This document shows, one piece after another, positions 1-8,044 of a stretch of 64,000 nt of DNA. The translations under genes and the position numbers were made by a program. Source of the DNA: Pseudorhodobacter sp. MZDSW-24AT (lineage in GTDB: Bacteria > Pseudomonadota > Alphaproteobacteria > Rhodobacterales > Rhodobacteraceae); contig NZ_PGOI01000009.1 of the NCBI RefSeq assembly GCF_002794355.1, positions 62,001 through 126,000 on the forward strand. The letters run 5' to 3'. The notes under the pieces were generated by a model, which saw only the letters and a list, made by a program, of their open reading frames with translations, was not told where the DNA came from and searched no databases. The first letter of the stretch is position 1. Each line of letters begins with the position of its first letter.

Positions 1-552
1 ATCGGCACCACGCGCGACGAATATGCGCCGCATCTGGCCATCGCCGCCGAAGCCGCAGGTTGGCCTGCCGAAACCTTGGCGCATTTCACCCCTGCGAGAC
101 TGGCCGCCATCGCGGAAAAGGCGGCGCAACTGTGGCCCGAGCTGCCACGGGCTGCGCTGCGCGCGCGTCTTCTTGCGGCGGAAGGTTATCATGTTCCTTC
201 GGCCCGACTGGCGGAGGCGCATGCGGCCAAAGGCGCGGCAACATGGGTGTATCGCTTTGATCTGCCGTTGCCGCAGGGGCCTTTGGCCGGGCGGGTGCTG
301 CACACCGCCGATCTTTCCCCGACTTGGGCGCAGCGCAGCCGCTATGACAGCCTGCCCGGGCGACCGGCAGATGGGATGCATCGGCTGGTGAGCGCATTCG
401 TGCAAAGCGGGCAGGTCGACTGGCCCGCCTATACCCCAACAGGGCGGCTGACGGCCTTGATCGGCCATCGTGTCGCCTTGGCATCCGATCCGGGTGGCGC
501 TTTGCACCGGTTGTTCGGCGATCCCGATCTGGCCGCAGCGGTGGGGCTGTGA
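1..552 (+). CDS. type-B carboxylesterase, C-terminal part (gene starts before the window)
   Basis: The plus-strand frame is open from the first base and translates as about 183 residues of the C-terminal half of a carboxylesterase type B (alpha/beta hydrolase). Visible family marks are GTTRDE near residue 2, which carries the acidic residue of the Ser-Glu-His triad in pNB-esterase relatives, a VLHTADLSP segment that fits the catalytic His region, and a closing stretch ending in WPAY. The nucleophile Ser would lie outside the window. The stop TGA (550-552) overlaps the ATG of matA by one base, so the two are translationally coupled. By context it may release malonate from an ester; that is inference. 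Family assignment is fairly safe, substrate is not. Confidence 0.72.
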   Translation: MGTTRDEYAPHLAIAAEAAGWPAETLAHFTPARLAAIAEKAAQLWPELPRAALRARLLAAEGYHVPSARLAEAHAAKGAATWVYRFDLPLPQGPLAGRVLHTADLSPTWAQRSRYDSLPGRPADGMHRLVSAFVQSGQVDWPAYTPTGRLTALIGHRVALASDPGGALHRLFGDPDLAAAVGL

Positions 553-1943
553 TGGTCCGGCTGTCTGACACAGCGCGGTTGCAGGGGGCACGCGGCGCGG
601 GCGCGGGATTTCTGGGGGATCTGTTTGAAACCCTGACAACACGTGGTCGGCGCTTGCTGGGCTGGCCTGAAGGGGCCGACCGCGAAGGGTTGGAGACGCC
701 CGACCTGTCGGATCTGGGGCAACAGCTGCTGTCCCGCCGGGGCGAGGCATCGGGTGTGGTCCTTGCCCGTGCGCTTTTGGCGGCCTATGCGGACGCCGAC
801 CCGGAGGCGCGGCTTGCCTTTCTCAGGGCGCTGGCCCGCACCTTTGGCCCCGATCCACAGGCGGTGGCGGTGGCGCTGGCCCGCATCGCGCAAGACCCGG
901 AGTCACGCGAGGCGCTGGCGGCTTTGCATGCTGCCGCCGAACCCCGCCGGCAGGAGTTGTTTCGCCGTCTGAACCTGGCCCCCGGTGGCACTGCCGCCTT
1001 GGTGCGCATGCGTGAAGATGTTTTGCAGCACATGCGCGGCCATCCCGATCTGCGGTCGGTCGACCATGATTTCGCGCATCTGTTCGCCTCTTGGTTCAAC
1101 CGGGGTTTTCTGACCCTGCGCCACATCGATTGGAACACGCCTGCCAGCATTCTTGAAAAGATCATCCGCTATGAGGCGGTGCATGCGATCCAGAACTGGG
1201 ACGATCTGCGCAATCGGCTGCATCCGGTGGACCGGCGCTGCTATGGGTTTTTTCACCCGCAACTGGTGGATGAGCCGCTGATCTTTGTCGAGGTCGCGCT
1301 GACCAAAGACGTGCCTGCCTCCATCGGTGGGGTGCTTGATCTGTCGCGTCAGCCGATCCGCGCGGAAGAGGCCGATACGGCGGTTTTCTATTCGATCTCG
1401 AACACGCAGCGCGGCCTTGCCGGAGTGTCTTTTGGAAACTTCCTGATCAAGCAGGTGGTGGAAGAGTTGAAAGCGGATGTGCCGGGCATCAAGACCTTTG
1501 TCACGCTTTCCCCGGCGCCCGGTTTCGCGGCTTGGCTGGATGCCGAGCGCAAGGCCGCGACATCGGCCCATATCCGGCCCGAGCATCGCCAGATCTTTGC
1601 CGCGCTTGACGAGCCCGGCTGGCACGAAAGGCCCGCAACGGCCGAAGCCTTGCGCGGGCCGCTTCTGGCCTGTGCCGCCCGCTATTTCCTGCGGGCCCAA
1701 GGGGCGGCGCGGCAGGTGCTGGACCCGGTGGCCCGCTTTCATTTGGGCAATGGCGCACGGCTGGAGCGTTTGAATCACCTTGGCGACATCTCTGCCAAGG
1801 GGGTGAAGCAATCTTATGGGCTGATGGTCAATTATCTGTATGATCCGGACCAGATCGAAGCCAATCACGAGGGCTTTGCCGAGCGAAGCGATGTGGCCGC
1901 CTCGGAGGGTGTCCGCAGTCTTTTGGCGACCGGCACGCCCTGA
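552..1943 (+). CDS. matA: malonyl-CoA decarboxylase
   Basis: 463 residues, cytoplasmic, converting malonyl-CoA to acetyl-CoA and CO2. The N-terminal third is a helical domain. The C-terminal catalytic domain carries RGLAGVSFGNFLIKQ, FVTLSPAPGF (with the family's conserved Ser) and FHLGNGA, whose His matches the catalytic His of eukaryotic MCD, followed by SYGLMVNY. The length fits bacterial MatA. A GTG three bases upstream is possible, but the ATG at 552 overlaps the previous stop as TGATG, the coupling pattern seen throughout this window. It is followed after 24 bases by matB, which makes its substrate, so the pair channels malonate to acetyl-CoA. Confidence 0.93.
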   Translation: MVRLSDTARLQGARGAGAGFLGDLFETLTTRGRRLLGWPEGADREGLETPDLSDLGQQLLSRRGEASGVVLARALLAAYADADPEARLAFLRALARTFGPDPQAVAVALARIAQDPESREALAALHAAAEPRRQELFRRLNLAPGGTAALVRMREDVLQHMRGHPDLRSVDHDFAHLFASWFNRGFLTLRHIDWNTPASILEKIIRYEAVHAIQNWDDLRNRLHPVDRRCYGFFHPQLVDEPLIFVEVALTKDVPASIGGVLDLSRQPIRAEEADTAVFYSISNTQRGLAGVSFGNFLIKQVVEELKADVPGIKTFVTLSPAPGFAAWLDAERKAATSAHIRPEHRQIFAALDEPGWHERPATAEALRGPLLACAARYFLRAQGAARQVLDPVARFHLGNGARLERLNHLGDISAKGVKQSYGLMVNYLYDPDQIEANHEGFAERSDVAASEGVRSLLATGTP

Positions 1944-1967
1944 TTTCCCTGTCTGCAAGAGTTGGAT

Positions 1968-3482
1968 ATGACCGCAAACATCTTTGCCCTTCTTGCCGCG
2001 TCGGTGACGGACGCGGCTGCCCCCGTGATCGAAACGCCAGAGGGGGGTGCGCTGAGTTACGGCCAGTTGATGGAACGCACGGCGCAAGTGGCGCATGCGC
2101 TGGTGTCATTCGGGGTCAAGCCCGATGATCGTGTTGCGGTGCAGGTGGAAAAATCGGTGGAGGCCGTCATTCTTTATCTGGCCACGGCCCGCGCGGGTGC
2201 GGTGTTCCTGCCTTTGAACACCGCCTATACAGAGCAGGAGGTTGCCTATTTCCTGAAAGATGCCGAGCCCAGGCTTTTCATCTGCGACCCGGCCCGGGTG
2301 CAAGAGCTTGGCGCGGCTGCGACGCGCGTTGGGGCGCGGATCGAAACGCTGGATGCGCAAGGGCAAGGCAGCCTGACCATGGCCGCAGACACCGCGCCGA
2401 CAGAGTTTGTCACGGTGGACAGAGGGCCAGAGGATCTGGTGGCGTTGCTTTACACTTCGGGCACCACCGGGCGGTCCAAGGGGGCGATGCTGACGCATGG
2501 CAATCTGGTGTCGAACGCGCGTGTCTTGTGTGACGCGTGGCGGTTCAGCCGTGCCGATGTGTTGATCCATGCCTTGCCGATCTTTCACACGCATGGGCTG
2601 TTTGTTGCGATCAACGTCACCCTGTTCGCCGGGGCGTCGATGATCTTTTTGCCCAAGTTCGATGCGGATCAGATTCTTGATCTGATGCCGCGCGCCACTG
2701 TTCTGATGGGGGTGCCCACCTTTTACGTGCGCCTGCTTGAGAAGCCCGCTTTGGATGCGGCGCGCAGCGCGGGGATGCGGCTGTTCGTGTCAGGCTCGGC
2801 GCCCTTGCTGGCCGACACCCATCGCGCGTGGCAGATGCGCACCGGCCACGCCATTCTGGAACGCTATGGCATGACGGAAACCAATATGAACACGTCAAAC
2901 CCCTATGACGGGGCGCGGGTGGCCGGGACGGTCGGTCTGCCTTTGCCGGGCACGGAGGTTCTGATTGCCGACCCAGACACCGGCGTGGCCTTGCCGCAAG
3001 GGGAGATCGGCATGATCGAAGTGCGCGGCCCCAATGTGTTCAAGGGCTATTGGCGGATGCCGGAAAAGACGGCGGCCGAGGTGCGGACGAACGGCTTTTT
3101 CATCACCGGGGATCTGGGGCGGATGGATGCGCAGGGCTATCTGCACATCGTGGGGCGCGGCAAGGATCTGATCATCACGGGGGGATATAACGTGTATCCC
3201 AAAGAGGTTGAGGCCGAGATTGACGCAATTCCCGGCGTGCTGGAAGCGGCTGTGATCGGCGTGCCGGATGCGGATTTCGGCGAAGCGGTCACCGCCATCG
3301 TGGTGCCGACGGGAGAGACCGCCTTGACCGAAGCGCAGATCCTTGCGGCGCTGGATGGCAGGCTTGCACGGTTCAAGCGCCCCAAGCAGGTGCATTTCGT
3401 GACGGCCTTGCCGCGCAACACCATGGGCAAGGTGCAGAAAAACCTGTTGCGCGAGGCCTTTGCGACAGCGCCCTTACCGTAG
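1968..3482 (+). CDS. matB: malonyl-CoA synthetase (acyl-CoA ligase family)
   Basis: 504-residue ANL-superfamily adenylating enzyme that makes malonyl-CoA from malonate, ATP and CoA. Motifs in order: the P-loop LLYTSGTTGRSKGAM, the adenine-binding ERYGMTET, TGDLGRMDAQGYLHIVGRGKD (hinge region), GGYNVYPKEVE, and the C-terminal catalytic Lys in PRNTMGKVQKN. The assignment to malonate instead of another acid rests on the matA partner and overall resemblance to MatB. The start at 1968 is chosen because GCAAGAG lies a suitable distance upstream; a TTG six bases earlier lacks this. The gene converges on the histidine kinase gene with only 34 bases between the two stops. Confidence 0.92.
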   Translation: MTANIFALLAASVTDAAAPVIETPEGGALSYGQLMERTAQVAHALVSFGVKPDDRVAVQVEKSVEAVILYLATARAGAVFLPLNTAYTEQEVAYFLKDAEPRLFICDPARVQELGAAATRVGARIETLDAQGQGSLTMAADTAPTEFVTVDRGPEDLVALLYTSGTTGRSKGAMLTHGNLVSNARVLCDAWRFSRADVLIHALPIFHTHGLFVAINVTLFAGASMIFLPKFDADQILDLMPRATVLMGVPTFYVRLLEKPALDAARSAGMRLFVSGSAPLLADTHRAWQMRTGHAILERYGMTETNMNTSNPYDGARVAGTVGLPLPGTEVLIADPDTGVALPQGEIGMIEVRGPNVFKGYWRMPEKTAAEVRTNGFFITGDLGRMDAQGYLHIVGRGKDLIITGGYNVYPKEVEAEIDAIPGVLEAAVIGVPDADFGEAVTAIVVPTGETALTEAQILAALDGRLARFKRPKQVHFVTALPRNTMGKVQKNLLREAFATAPLP

Positions 3483-3516
3483 ACGGCGCGCCACAGAGGC
3501 GGCTGCCTGATGCGGT

Positions 3517-4911
3517 TCAGTCGCCTTGTGAGGATGGAGCGGTGGGAGCGTGCTTGAAGGCATGGACGATGGCGGAGAGGAGCTGTTCCTTGCGGAAGGG
3601 CTTGGGCACGCTGCCATCCATGCCGATCGCGTGATATTCCAGCTCATGCTGGCGCATGATGTTTGCCGAAAGGGCGATGATCGGCGTGCGCCGGAGGTTG
3701 CGCAGAGTTTCGGCGCTGCGGATGGCGGCGGTTGCCTCCAGCCCGTTCATCACCGGCATCTGAATGTCCATCAGGATGAGGTCTGGCGGGGCTTGGTTCC
3801 AAGCCGAAAGCACGGCACTGCCGTCTGACACGATGTCGAGCGTGAGATCGAGCCCGTTGAGGAGGCTTTTCAGAACGAGTTGATTGGTCTTGTTGTCTTC
3901 AGCGGCCAGAATGCGGCGCGGACAGGCCCGCAAGAGGCGTTTGAGCTCTTCCTCGGGGTCTTCGGCCCGCAGCACCTGCGGGGCGTTGATGGGGGTCACG
4001 CGAAAGCGCGCGGTGAACGTGGCGCCATGGCCTTCGCGGCTGGTGACGGTGAGTTCACCTTGCATGAGTTGACACAGGCGCCGCGAGATGGAGAGGCCAA
4101 GCCCGGTGCCACCGAATTCGCGCGAGATCGCCGGGTTGCTTTGCACATAGGGTTTGAACAGGCGGATCTTTTCTTCCTCGGAGATCCCTTTGCCGGTGTC
4201 CTTGACCACAAGCACGAGTTCGTGGCCGTCGCCTTCGACATTCACCGAGACCAGAACGTGGATGGAGCCCTTGCTGGTGAACTTGATCGCATTGGAAATC
4301 AGGTTGCCCAGAATCTGGCGCAGTCGGTTCGGGTCTCCGCGAATCCAGCCGACGGCTTCGGGGCCGAAGGAGATCTTGAATTCGAGGCCCTTTTCCTGTG
4401 CCTTGAGGCTGAACATCGCCTCGACCGACTGGACGACCTCTTTGAGGTCGAAGGCGATTTCCTCGATGTCGTATTTTCCGGCCTCGATCTTGGACAGGTC
4501 GAGAATATCGTTGAGGACGGATTGCAGCAGGCGCCCGGATTGCAGCACCACGGCGAGCATGTCGCGCTGCGCGGGCGTGAGGGGCGTGTCATTGAGCGCC
4601 TCTGCCATGCCCAGCACCCCGTTGAGGGGGGTGCGGATTTCGTGGCTCATGGTGGCGAGGAAGATGGACTTGGCGGCACTGGCCGCTTCGGCCTCGATCC
4701 GGGCGGCTTCAAGATCGGAGGTGCGCTGCCGGATGGCATCTTCAAGCGATTCCGCCTGTTTGCGCAGGGCGCTGTTGGCCTGATAAAGCTCGCGGCTCTT
4801 GGCTTCGAGAAACTGTTCGGCTTCGTAGCGGGCGCGTTTTTCCCGCTCGTAGCGGCTTCGTGAGACCGGAGCGGTGTTCGCGGGGGGCGGCGTAGCGGGA
4901 CGCTCGGTCAT
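3517..4911 (-). CDS. cytoplasmic hybrid sensor histidine kinase with receiver domain (H-NOX partner, HnoK-type)
   Basis: 464 residues with no signal peptide, membrane segment or PAS domain. Order: a charged coiled coil (about 20-80), HisKA with phospho-accepting His90 in ATMSHEIRTPLNG, HATPase with an N-box (NLISNAIKFTS), DTGKGISEEE and GGTGLGLSISRRL, then a C-terminal receiver with acidic pair AAEDN, phospho-acceptor Asp382 in LILMDIQMP and Lys in VPKPF. The start is nine bases after the H-NOX stop, so the two form an operon. Known H-NOX/HnoK systems use the haem protein to inhibit the kinase when NO is bound. Here input probably comes only from the H-NOX protein, because the kinase has no sensor domain of its own. 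Downstream phosphotransfer partners are not in the window. Confidence 0.9.
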   Translation of the reverse strand: MTERPATPPPANTAPVSRSRYEREKRARYEAEQFLEAKSRELYQANSALRKQAESLEDAIRQRTSDLEAARIEAEAASAAKSIFLATMSHEIRTPLNGVLGMAEALNDTPLTPAQRDMLAVVLQSGRLLQSVLNDILDLSKIEAGKYDIEEIAFDLKEVVQSVEAMFSLKAQEKGLEFKISFGPEAVGWIRGDPNRLRQILGNLISNAIKFTSKGSIHVLVSVNVEGDGHELVLVVKDTGKGISEEEKIRLFKPYVQSNPAISREFGGTGLGLSISRRLCQLMQGELTVTSREGHGATFTARFRVTPINAPQVLRAEDPEEELKRLLRACPRRILAAEDNKTNQLVLKSLLNGLDLTLDIVSDGSAVLSAWNQAPPDLILMDIQMPVMNGLEATAAIRSAETLRNLRRTPIIALSANIMRQHELEYHAIGMDGSVPKPFRKEQLLSAIVHAFKHAPTAPSSQGD

Positions 4912-4920
4912 GTGATGCCT

Positions 4921-5466
4921 TTAGCCGCGCAGATTGACCGTGAAGGCGCAGGCGTGCTCTTCACTGTTGGGCAGGGACTCCCGCCGGATTTCCGCAGGCT
5001 GGCCGAAATGATCTACGCACCCTTCGACCAGACCCTGACAGAAATCGGTCAGGGGGCGCGGGGAGCGGTAGGTCAGGCGCAGCGCATCGCTGCCCATCCG
5101 CTCGGTCTCGAAGCGGGGCAATTCGGCATCGGGATAAAGCTTGCGGACTTCGACATGCACCTCATCCTCGATCGCGGCGAGCATTGCGAGGGCATCGGGC
5201 TTGTCCACGAAAAAGGCCGGGTAACTGTGCACGAAATGTTCGTGCATCCATTTGCCGAACAGGCGCTGAAGTTCCTGCTGGGGGGTGCCCGTGTGGTTGG
5301 AGAGGGCTTCGACCAGTTGCATCAGTTCGGAACACGGGTAATTGCCGACCGTGCTGTAGGCCCCATCGGTGGACAGGTTGCACTGGTCGAGAATCTGGTC
5401 AACCGCGTCTTCGCCGATCGCGGTTTCGGCCATCCGGATCAATTCGACGAATACGATGCCTTTCAC
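4921..5466 (-). CDS. H-NOX haem-based nitric oxide sensor
   Basis: 181-residue HNOB/H-NOX domain protein. The family start MKGIVF, the proximal haem ligand His104 in EDEVHVEV, and the propionate-binding YxSxR motif (Tyr133, Ser135, Arg137 in YRSPR) are all present. I chose the GTG at 5466 because it gives the canonical MKGI start and has GGGGA just upstream; an in-frame ATG at 5478 would add four residues. It is a soluble haem protein that binds NO (and possibly O2 or CO). The histidine kinase follows directly, indicating a two-protein NO-sensing module. Downstream output is unknown. Confidence 0.92.
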   Translation of the reverse strand: MKGIVFVELIRMAETAIGEDAVDQILDQCNLSTDGAYSTVGNYPCSELMQLVEALSNHTGTPQQELQRLFGKWMHEHFVHSYPAFFVDKPDALAMLAAIEDEVHVEVRKLYPDAELPRFETERMGSDALRLTYRSPRPLTDFCQGLVEGCVDHFGQPAEIRRESLPNSEEHACAFTVNLRG

Positions 5467-5625
5467 GAGCGTCCCCATTCGTTGAAGGGTTGGCGGTGTG
5501 CGGTGAAGCAGACCCATTCCCATGCATAGAGCCTTCGGCCCGCGTGATGCAACCAAGATAAGCTGGGTCCTGTTTGATTAACCCTTTCAGGTTGCAAATC
5601 GGCCCCTATCGCCTTGTTTGAGAGC

Positions 5626-5646
5626 AGTTGCCCCCTTTGGGGGGCC
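5626..5646 (-). terminator. short GC hairpin after phnM
   Basis: Just after the phnM stop the minus strand can fold a C-run against a G-run around a 3-base loop (5631-5644, CCCCC-AAA-GGGGG read on the minus strand). No strong U-tract follows, so it may be only a weak terminator or 3' stabiliser. Confidence 0.35.
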
Positions 5647-6789
5647 TTAGCCCACCCGTTGGCCTTGCACCCAGACGCCACGCAGCGTGGTTGCGCCTGC
5701 GATGCGTGCCACGCGGATCACATCGGCGCGGGCGCCAAGGGCGAGCTGGCCGCGGTCTGTCAGCCCGGCGGCGCGGCCCGGCGCGCTGGTGACGGTGCGC
5801 ACGCCGCGCGCGACATCGCCCCAGAGATCGCCCAGCATCAGGGCCGCCGAAAGCAGGGCCGATGGCACATAATCGGAGGAGACGATGTCGAGCAGATCGG
5901 CTTCGGCCAGCGTTTTGGCGGCGACATTGCCGGAATGAGAGCCGCCCCGGATCAGGTTTGGCGCGCCCATCATCACAAGGATATCATGGTCGCGGCAGGC
6001 CTGTGCTGCCTCGACCGTGGTGGGGAATTCGGCGAATTCCGCCCCGTGACGGGCCGAGATGGCAACTTGTGCGGCGGTGGTGTCGTCATGGCTGGCCAGC
6101 ACCGCGCCAAAGCGGCGGGCCTCGGCCACGGCGGCGGCCTCATGCGCGGCGCCCAGCCGCTGTGACAGCGCCTTTTGCGCGGCGACATGGCTTTCGAATT
6201 CATCATCCGACAGGCCATGCTTGCCGCAGACATAGGCGCGCAGTTGCGTCATGTCGCGGAATTGGCGCTGGCCGGGGGTGTGGTCCATCAGGCTGACGAT
6301 GCCGATGCGGTCATCCGGGCCGAATTTCGCCAGTTCCGCGATCAGGGTTTCGGAACAGACCTCGGCCCGCAGATGCAGGAAATGGCTGATCCGCAGCGCG
6401 CCTTGGCGGCGCAGGGCAAGGATTTCATCGGCCAATTGCCGGGCATATTCGCCGTAATTGGCCTTTTCGTTCGAGACGACCGAGCCAACCCGCAGCGCAT
6501 CGAAGACAGTGGTGATTCCCACACTGGCCAATTCGGCATCATGGGCGATGATGGCGCTGGCATGGGGCCAAGACACGCGGGGGCGGGGCTGGATGTGGCG
6601 TTCCAGATTGTCGGTGTGCAATTCGATCAGCCCGGGCATCACCAGATCGCCCGCACAGTCGATAGCCCCGGCGGGAACGGATGTGCCGGGATCAATCGCG
6701 GTGATCTGGCCGTTCTCCAGCCGGATGGCGCCGTGGATCACCTCGGACGGCAGAACCAGCGTGGCATTGGCGAGGATGGTTTCGGACAT
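5647..6789 (-). CDS. phnM: alpha-D-ribose 1-methylphosphonate 5-triphosphate diphosphatase
   Basis: 380-residue amidohydrolase-superfamily enzyme of the C-P lyase pathway. It removes pyrophosphate from the 5-triphosphate intermediate to give ribose 1-alkylphosphonate 5-phosphate, the PhnJ substrate. Metal and substrate motifs match E. coli PhnM: ELHTDNLERH, SLMDHTPGQRQF, LASHDDTT, EFPTT, GAPNLIRGGSHSGN and SSDY. The ATG at 6789 follows an AAGAAGAAAG ribosome site; the longer open frame upstream is low-complexity and unlikely to be translated. It is divergent from the DUF1045 gene across an 80-base promoter region containing a palindrome. Of the two phnM-like genes in the window this is the canonical one. 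Confidence 0.93.
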   Translation of the reverse strand: MSETILANATLVLPSEVIHGAIRLENGQITAIDPGTSVPAGAIDCAGDLVMPGLIELHTDNLERHIQPRPRVSWPHASAIIAHDAELASVGITTVFDALRVGSVVSNEKANYGEYARQLADEILALRRQGALRISHFLHLRAEVCSETLIAELAKFGPDDRIGIVSLMDHTPGQRQFRDMTQLRAYVCGKHGLSDDEFESHVAAQKALSQRLGAAHEAAAVAEARRFGAVLASHDDTTAAQVAISARHGAEFAEFPTTVEAAQACRDHDILVMMGAPNLIRGGSHSGNVAAKTLAEADLLDIVSSDYVPSALLSAALMLGDLWGDVARGVRTVTSAPGRAAGLTDRGQLALGARADVIRVARIAGATTLRGVWVQGQRVG

Positions 6790-6829
6790 GGATGCGCTTT
6801 CTTCTTGTCGGGGGCGGAGATGGCAGGGA

Positions 6830-6851
6830 AGTGTCACCGGGGTGTGACACT
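6830..6851. promoter_or_regulatory. inverted repeat between phnM and the DUF1045 gene, candidate operator
   Basis: Perfect 8-base arms AGTGTCAC (6830-6837) and GTGACACT (6844-6851), separated by CGGGGT. It sits in the 80-base gap between the two divergent genes, 19 bases before the DUF1045 start, where a bound dimer could control both. It does not match the repeats in front of phnG/phnF. The bound protein is unknown; TGTCAC resembles half of a Pho box, but Pho boxes are direct repeats. Confidence 0.5.
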
Positions 6852-6869
6852 GGCGGGGTAGGGACAGGC

Positions 6870-7544
6870 ATGGACCGGATGAAACGCTTTGCGATTTACT
6901 ATGCGCCCCGGGAGGGCGCTTTTGCCGAGGCGGCGGCTTGCTGGCTGGGCTGGGATCTGGCGCGCGGCTGCGCGGTGGCGCAGCCCGCTGTGCCGGGGAT
7001 CGCCGCATTGACGGCTGAGCCGCGCAAATACGGCTTTCACGGCACGATCAAGCCGCCGTTCCGTCTTGCGCCCGGGGTGGTGCCCGGGGATCTGGCGCAG
7101 GGCGTTGCGGATCTGGCACAAAGCCTGCGCCCGGTGACGTTGCCGGGGCTGGATCTGGTGCTGCTGGGGGGCTTTCTGGCGCTGGTGCCCGGGCCGGACG
7201 AGGGCCTGAGTCATCTCGCCGCCCGCGTGGTGGATGGGTTGGAGCGGTTTCGTGCGCCGCTGACCGAGGCCGAGATTGCCCGGCGCAGGCCGGATCGGCT
7301 GACCGAGCGGCAGCGGGCGCTTTTGGCCGCCTATGGCTATCCTTACGTGATGGAGGAGTTTCAGTTCCATCTGACGCTTTCCGGGCGTCTTGATCCGGAT
7401 GAGGCGAGCTTGCTCCGCGCCGCTGCGGAGGCGCAATTTGCCGGGCTGATCCCGCAGCCTTTCGTGCTGGAGGATCTGTGCCTGTGTGGCGAGGATGCGG
7501 AGGGGCGGTTTCATCTGCTTGACCGCTATGCCCTAAGCGCCTGA
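6870..7544 (+). CDS. DUF1045 phosphonate-cluster protein, 2H phosphoesterase superfamily
   Basis: 224 residues. Two HxT motifs, YGFHGTIKPPF (about residue 55) and FQFHLTLSG (about 164), mark the 2H phosphoesterase fold, whose members open 2',3'- or 1,2-cyclic phosphates or make them. DUF1045 proteins are known neighbours of C-P lyase genes. No phnP (5-phosphoribosyl 1,2-cyclic phosphate phosphodiesterase) is visible in the window, so this protein may do that step; that is inference. Start choice: ATG at 6870, though ATG at 6879 is also possible. Its 3' end overlaps the convergent phnN 3' end by 19 bases. Confidence 0.85.
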   Translation: MDRMKRFAIYYAPREGAFAEAAACWLGWDLARGCAVAQPAVPGIAALTAEPRKYGFHGTIKPPFRLAPGVVPGDLAQGVADLAQSLRPVTLPGLDLVLLGGFLALVPGPDEGLSHLAARVVDGLERFRAPLTEAEIARRRPDRLTERQRALLAAYGYPYVMEEFQFHLTLSGRLDPDEASLLRAAAEAQFAGLIPQPFVLEDLCLCGEDAEGRFHLLDRYALSA

Positions 7545-8044
7545 AGCAGGCGCGCGGCGCCGGTTTCGGGGCTGGAGTCATTGACGATTTCGATGACGGG
7601 CAGGTTTGCGGGCAAGGACAGATCGGCGCGCGACAGGCGGGCCGCGATGTCGTCGCGGCTTTCGCGCCCGCGCGCGGCCAGCCGGTCGGCGAGGATGGCC
7701 ACGGGTGCGGTGATGTGGATGACCTTGAGCGTGGGAAAGGCGGCCAGCGCCTGCGGGATGGCGGCGCGTGATCCGTTCACGATCACATCACGGCCTTGGG
7801 GCAGTTCGGCGAAGGGCACGCCGTAGCGCAGGCCGTGCGCGTCCCAGTGCAGGGCAAACTCACCCCGGGCCAGACGCTCGGCAAACTCTGCCTCGGTCGC
7901 GCCTTCGAAGGGTTCACCCCCGGCGGATTCGGGGCGGGTGATCACGCGGCGCGCCCAATGCAGGCGCGGATCGGCCGCCATGGCACCCGCCAAAAGCGTA
8001 TCCTTGCCCGCGCCTGAAGGGCCGACGACGAGAAACAGCCGCAT
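7526..8044 (-). CDS. phnN: ribose 1,5-bisphosphate phosphokinase
   Basis: 172-residue P-loop kinase related to guanylate kinase. The N-terminal Walker A reads VVGPSGAGKDT, and a TRP-containing segment (RVITRPES) follows as in PhnN. It phosphorylates ribose 1,5-bisphosphate to PRPP, closing the C-P lyase pathway. The ATG overlaps the phnL stop as TGATG, and it is the last gene of the phnGHIJKLN operon. Its final 19 bases are shared with the opposite-strand DUF1045 gene, an unusual convergent overlap. Confidence 0.93.
   Translation of the reverse strand: MRLFLVVGPSGAGKDTLLAGAMAADPRLHWARRVITRPESAGGEPFEGATEAEFAERLARGEFALHWDAHGLRYGVPFAELPQGRDVIVNGSRAAIPQALAAFPTLKVIHITAPVAILADRLAARGRESRDDIAARLSRADLSLPANLPVIEIVNDSSPETGAARLLQALRA

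Noticed and set aside
6790-7008. N-terminal extension of PhnM in the open frame up to 7008
   Set aside because: The extension is Pro/Arg/Ser-rich, overlaps the DUF1045 gene and the palindrome, and the ATG at 6789 has a good ribosome site.
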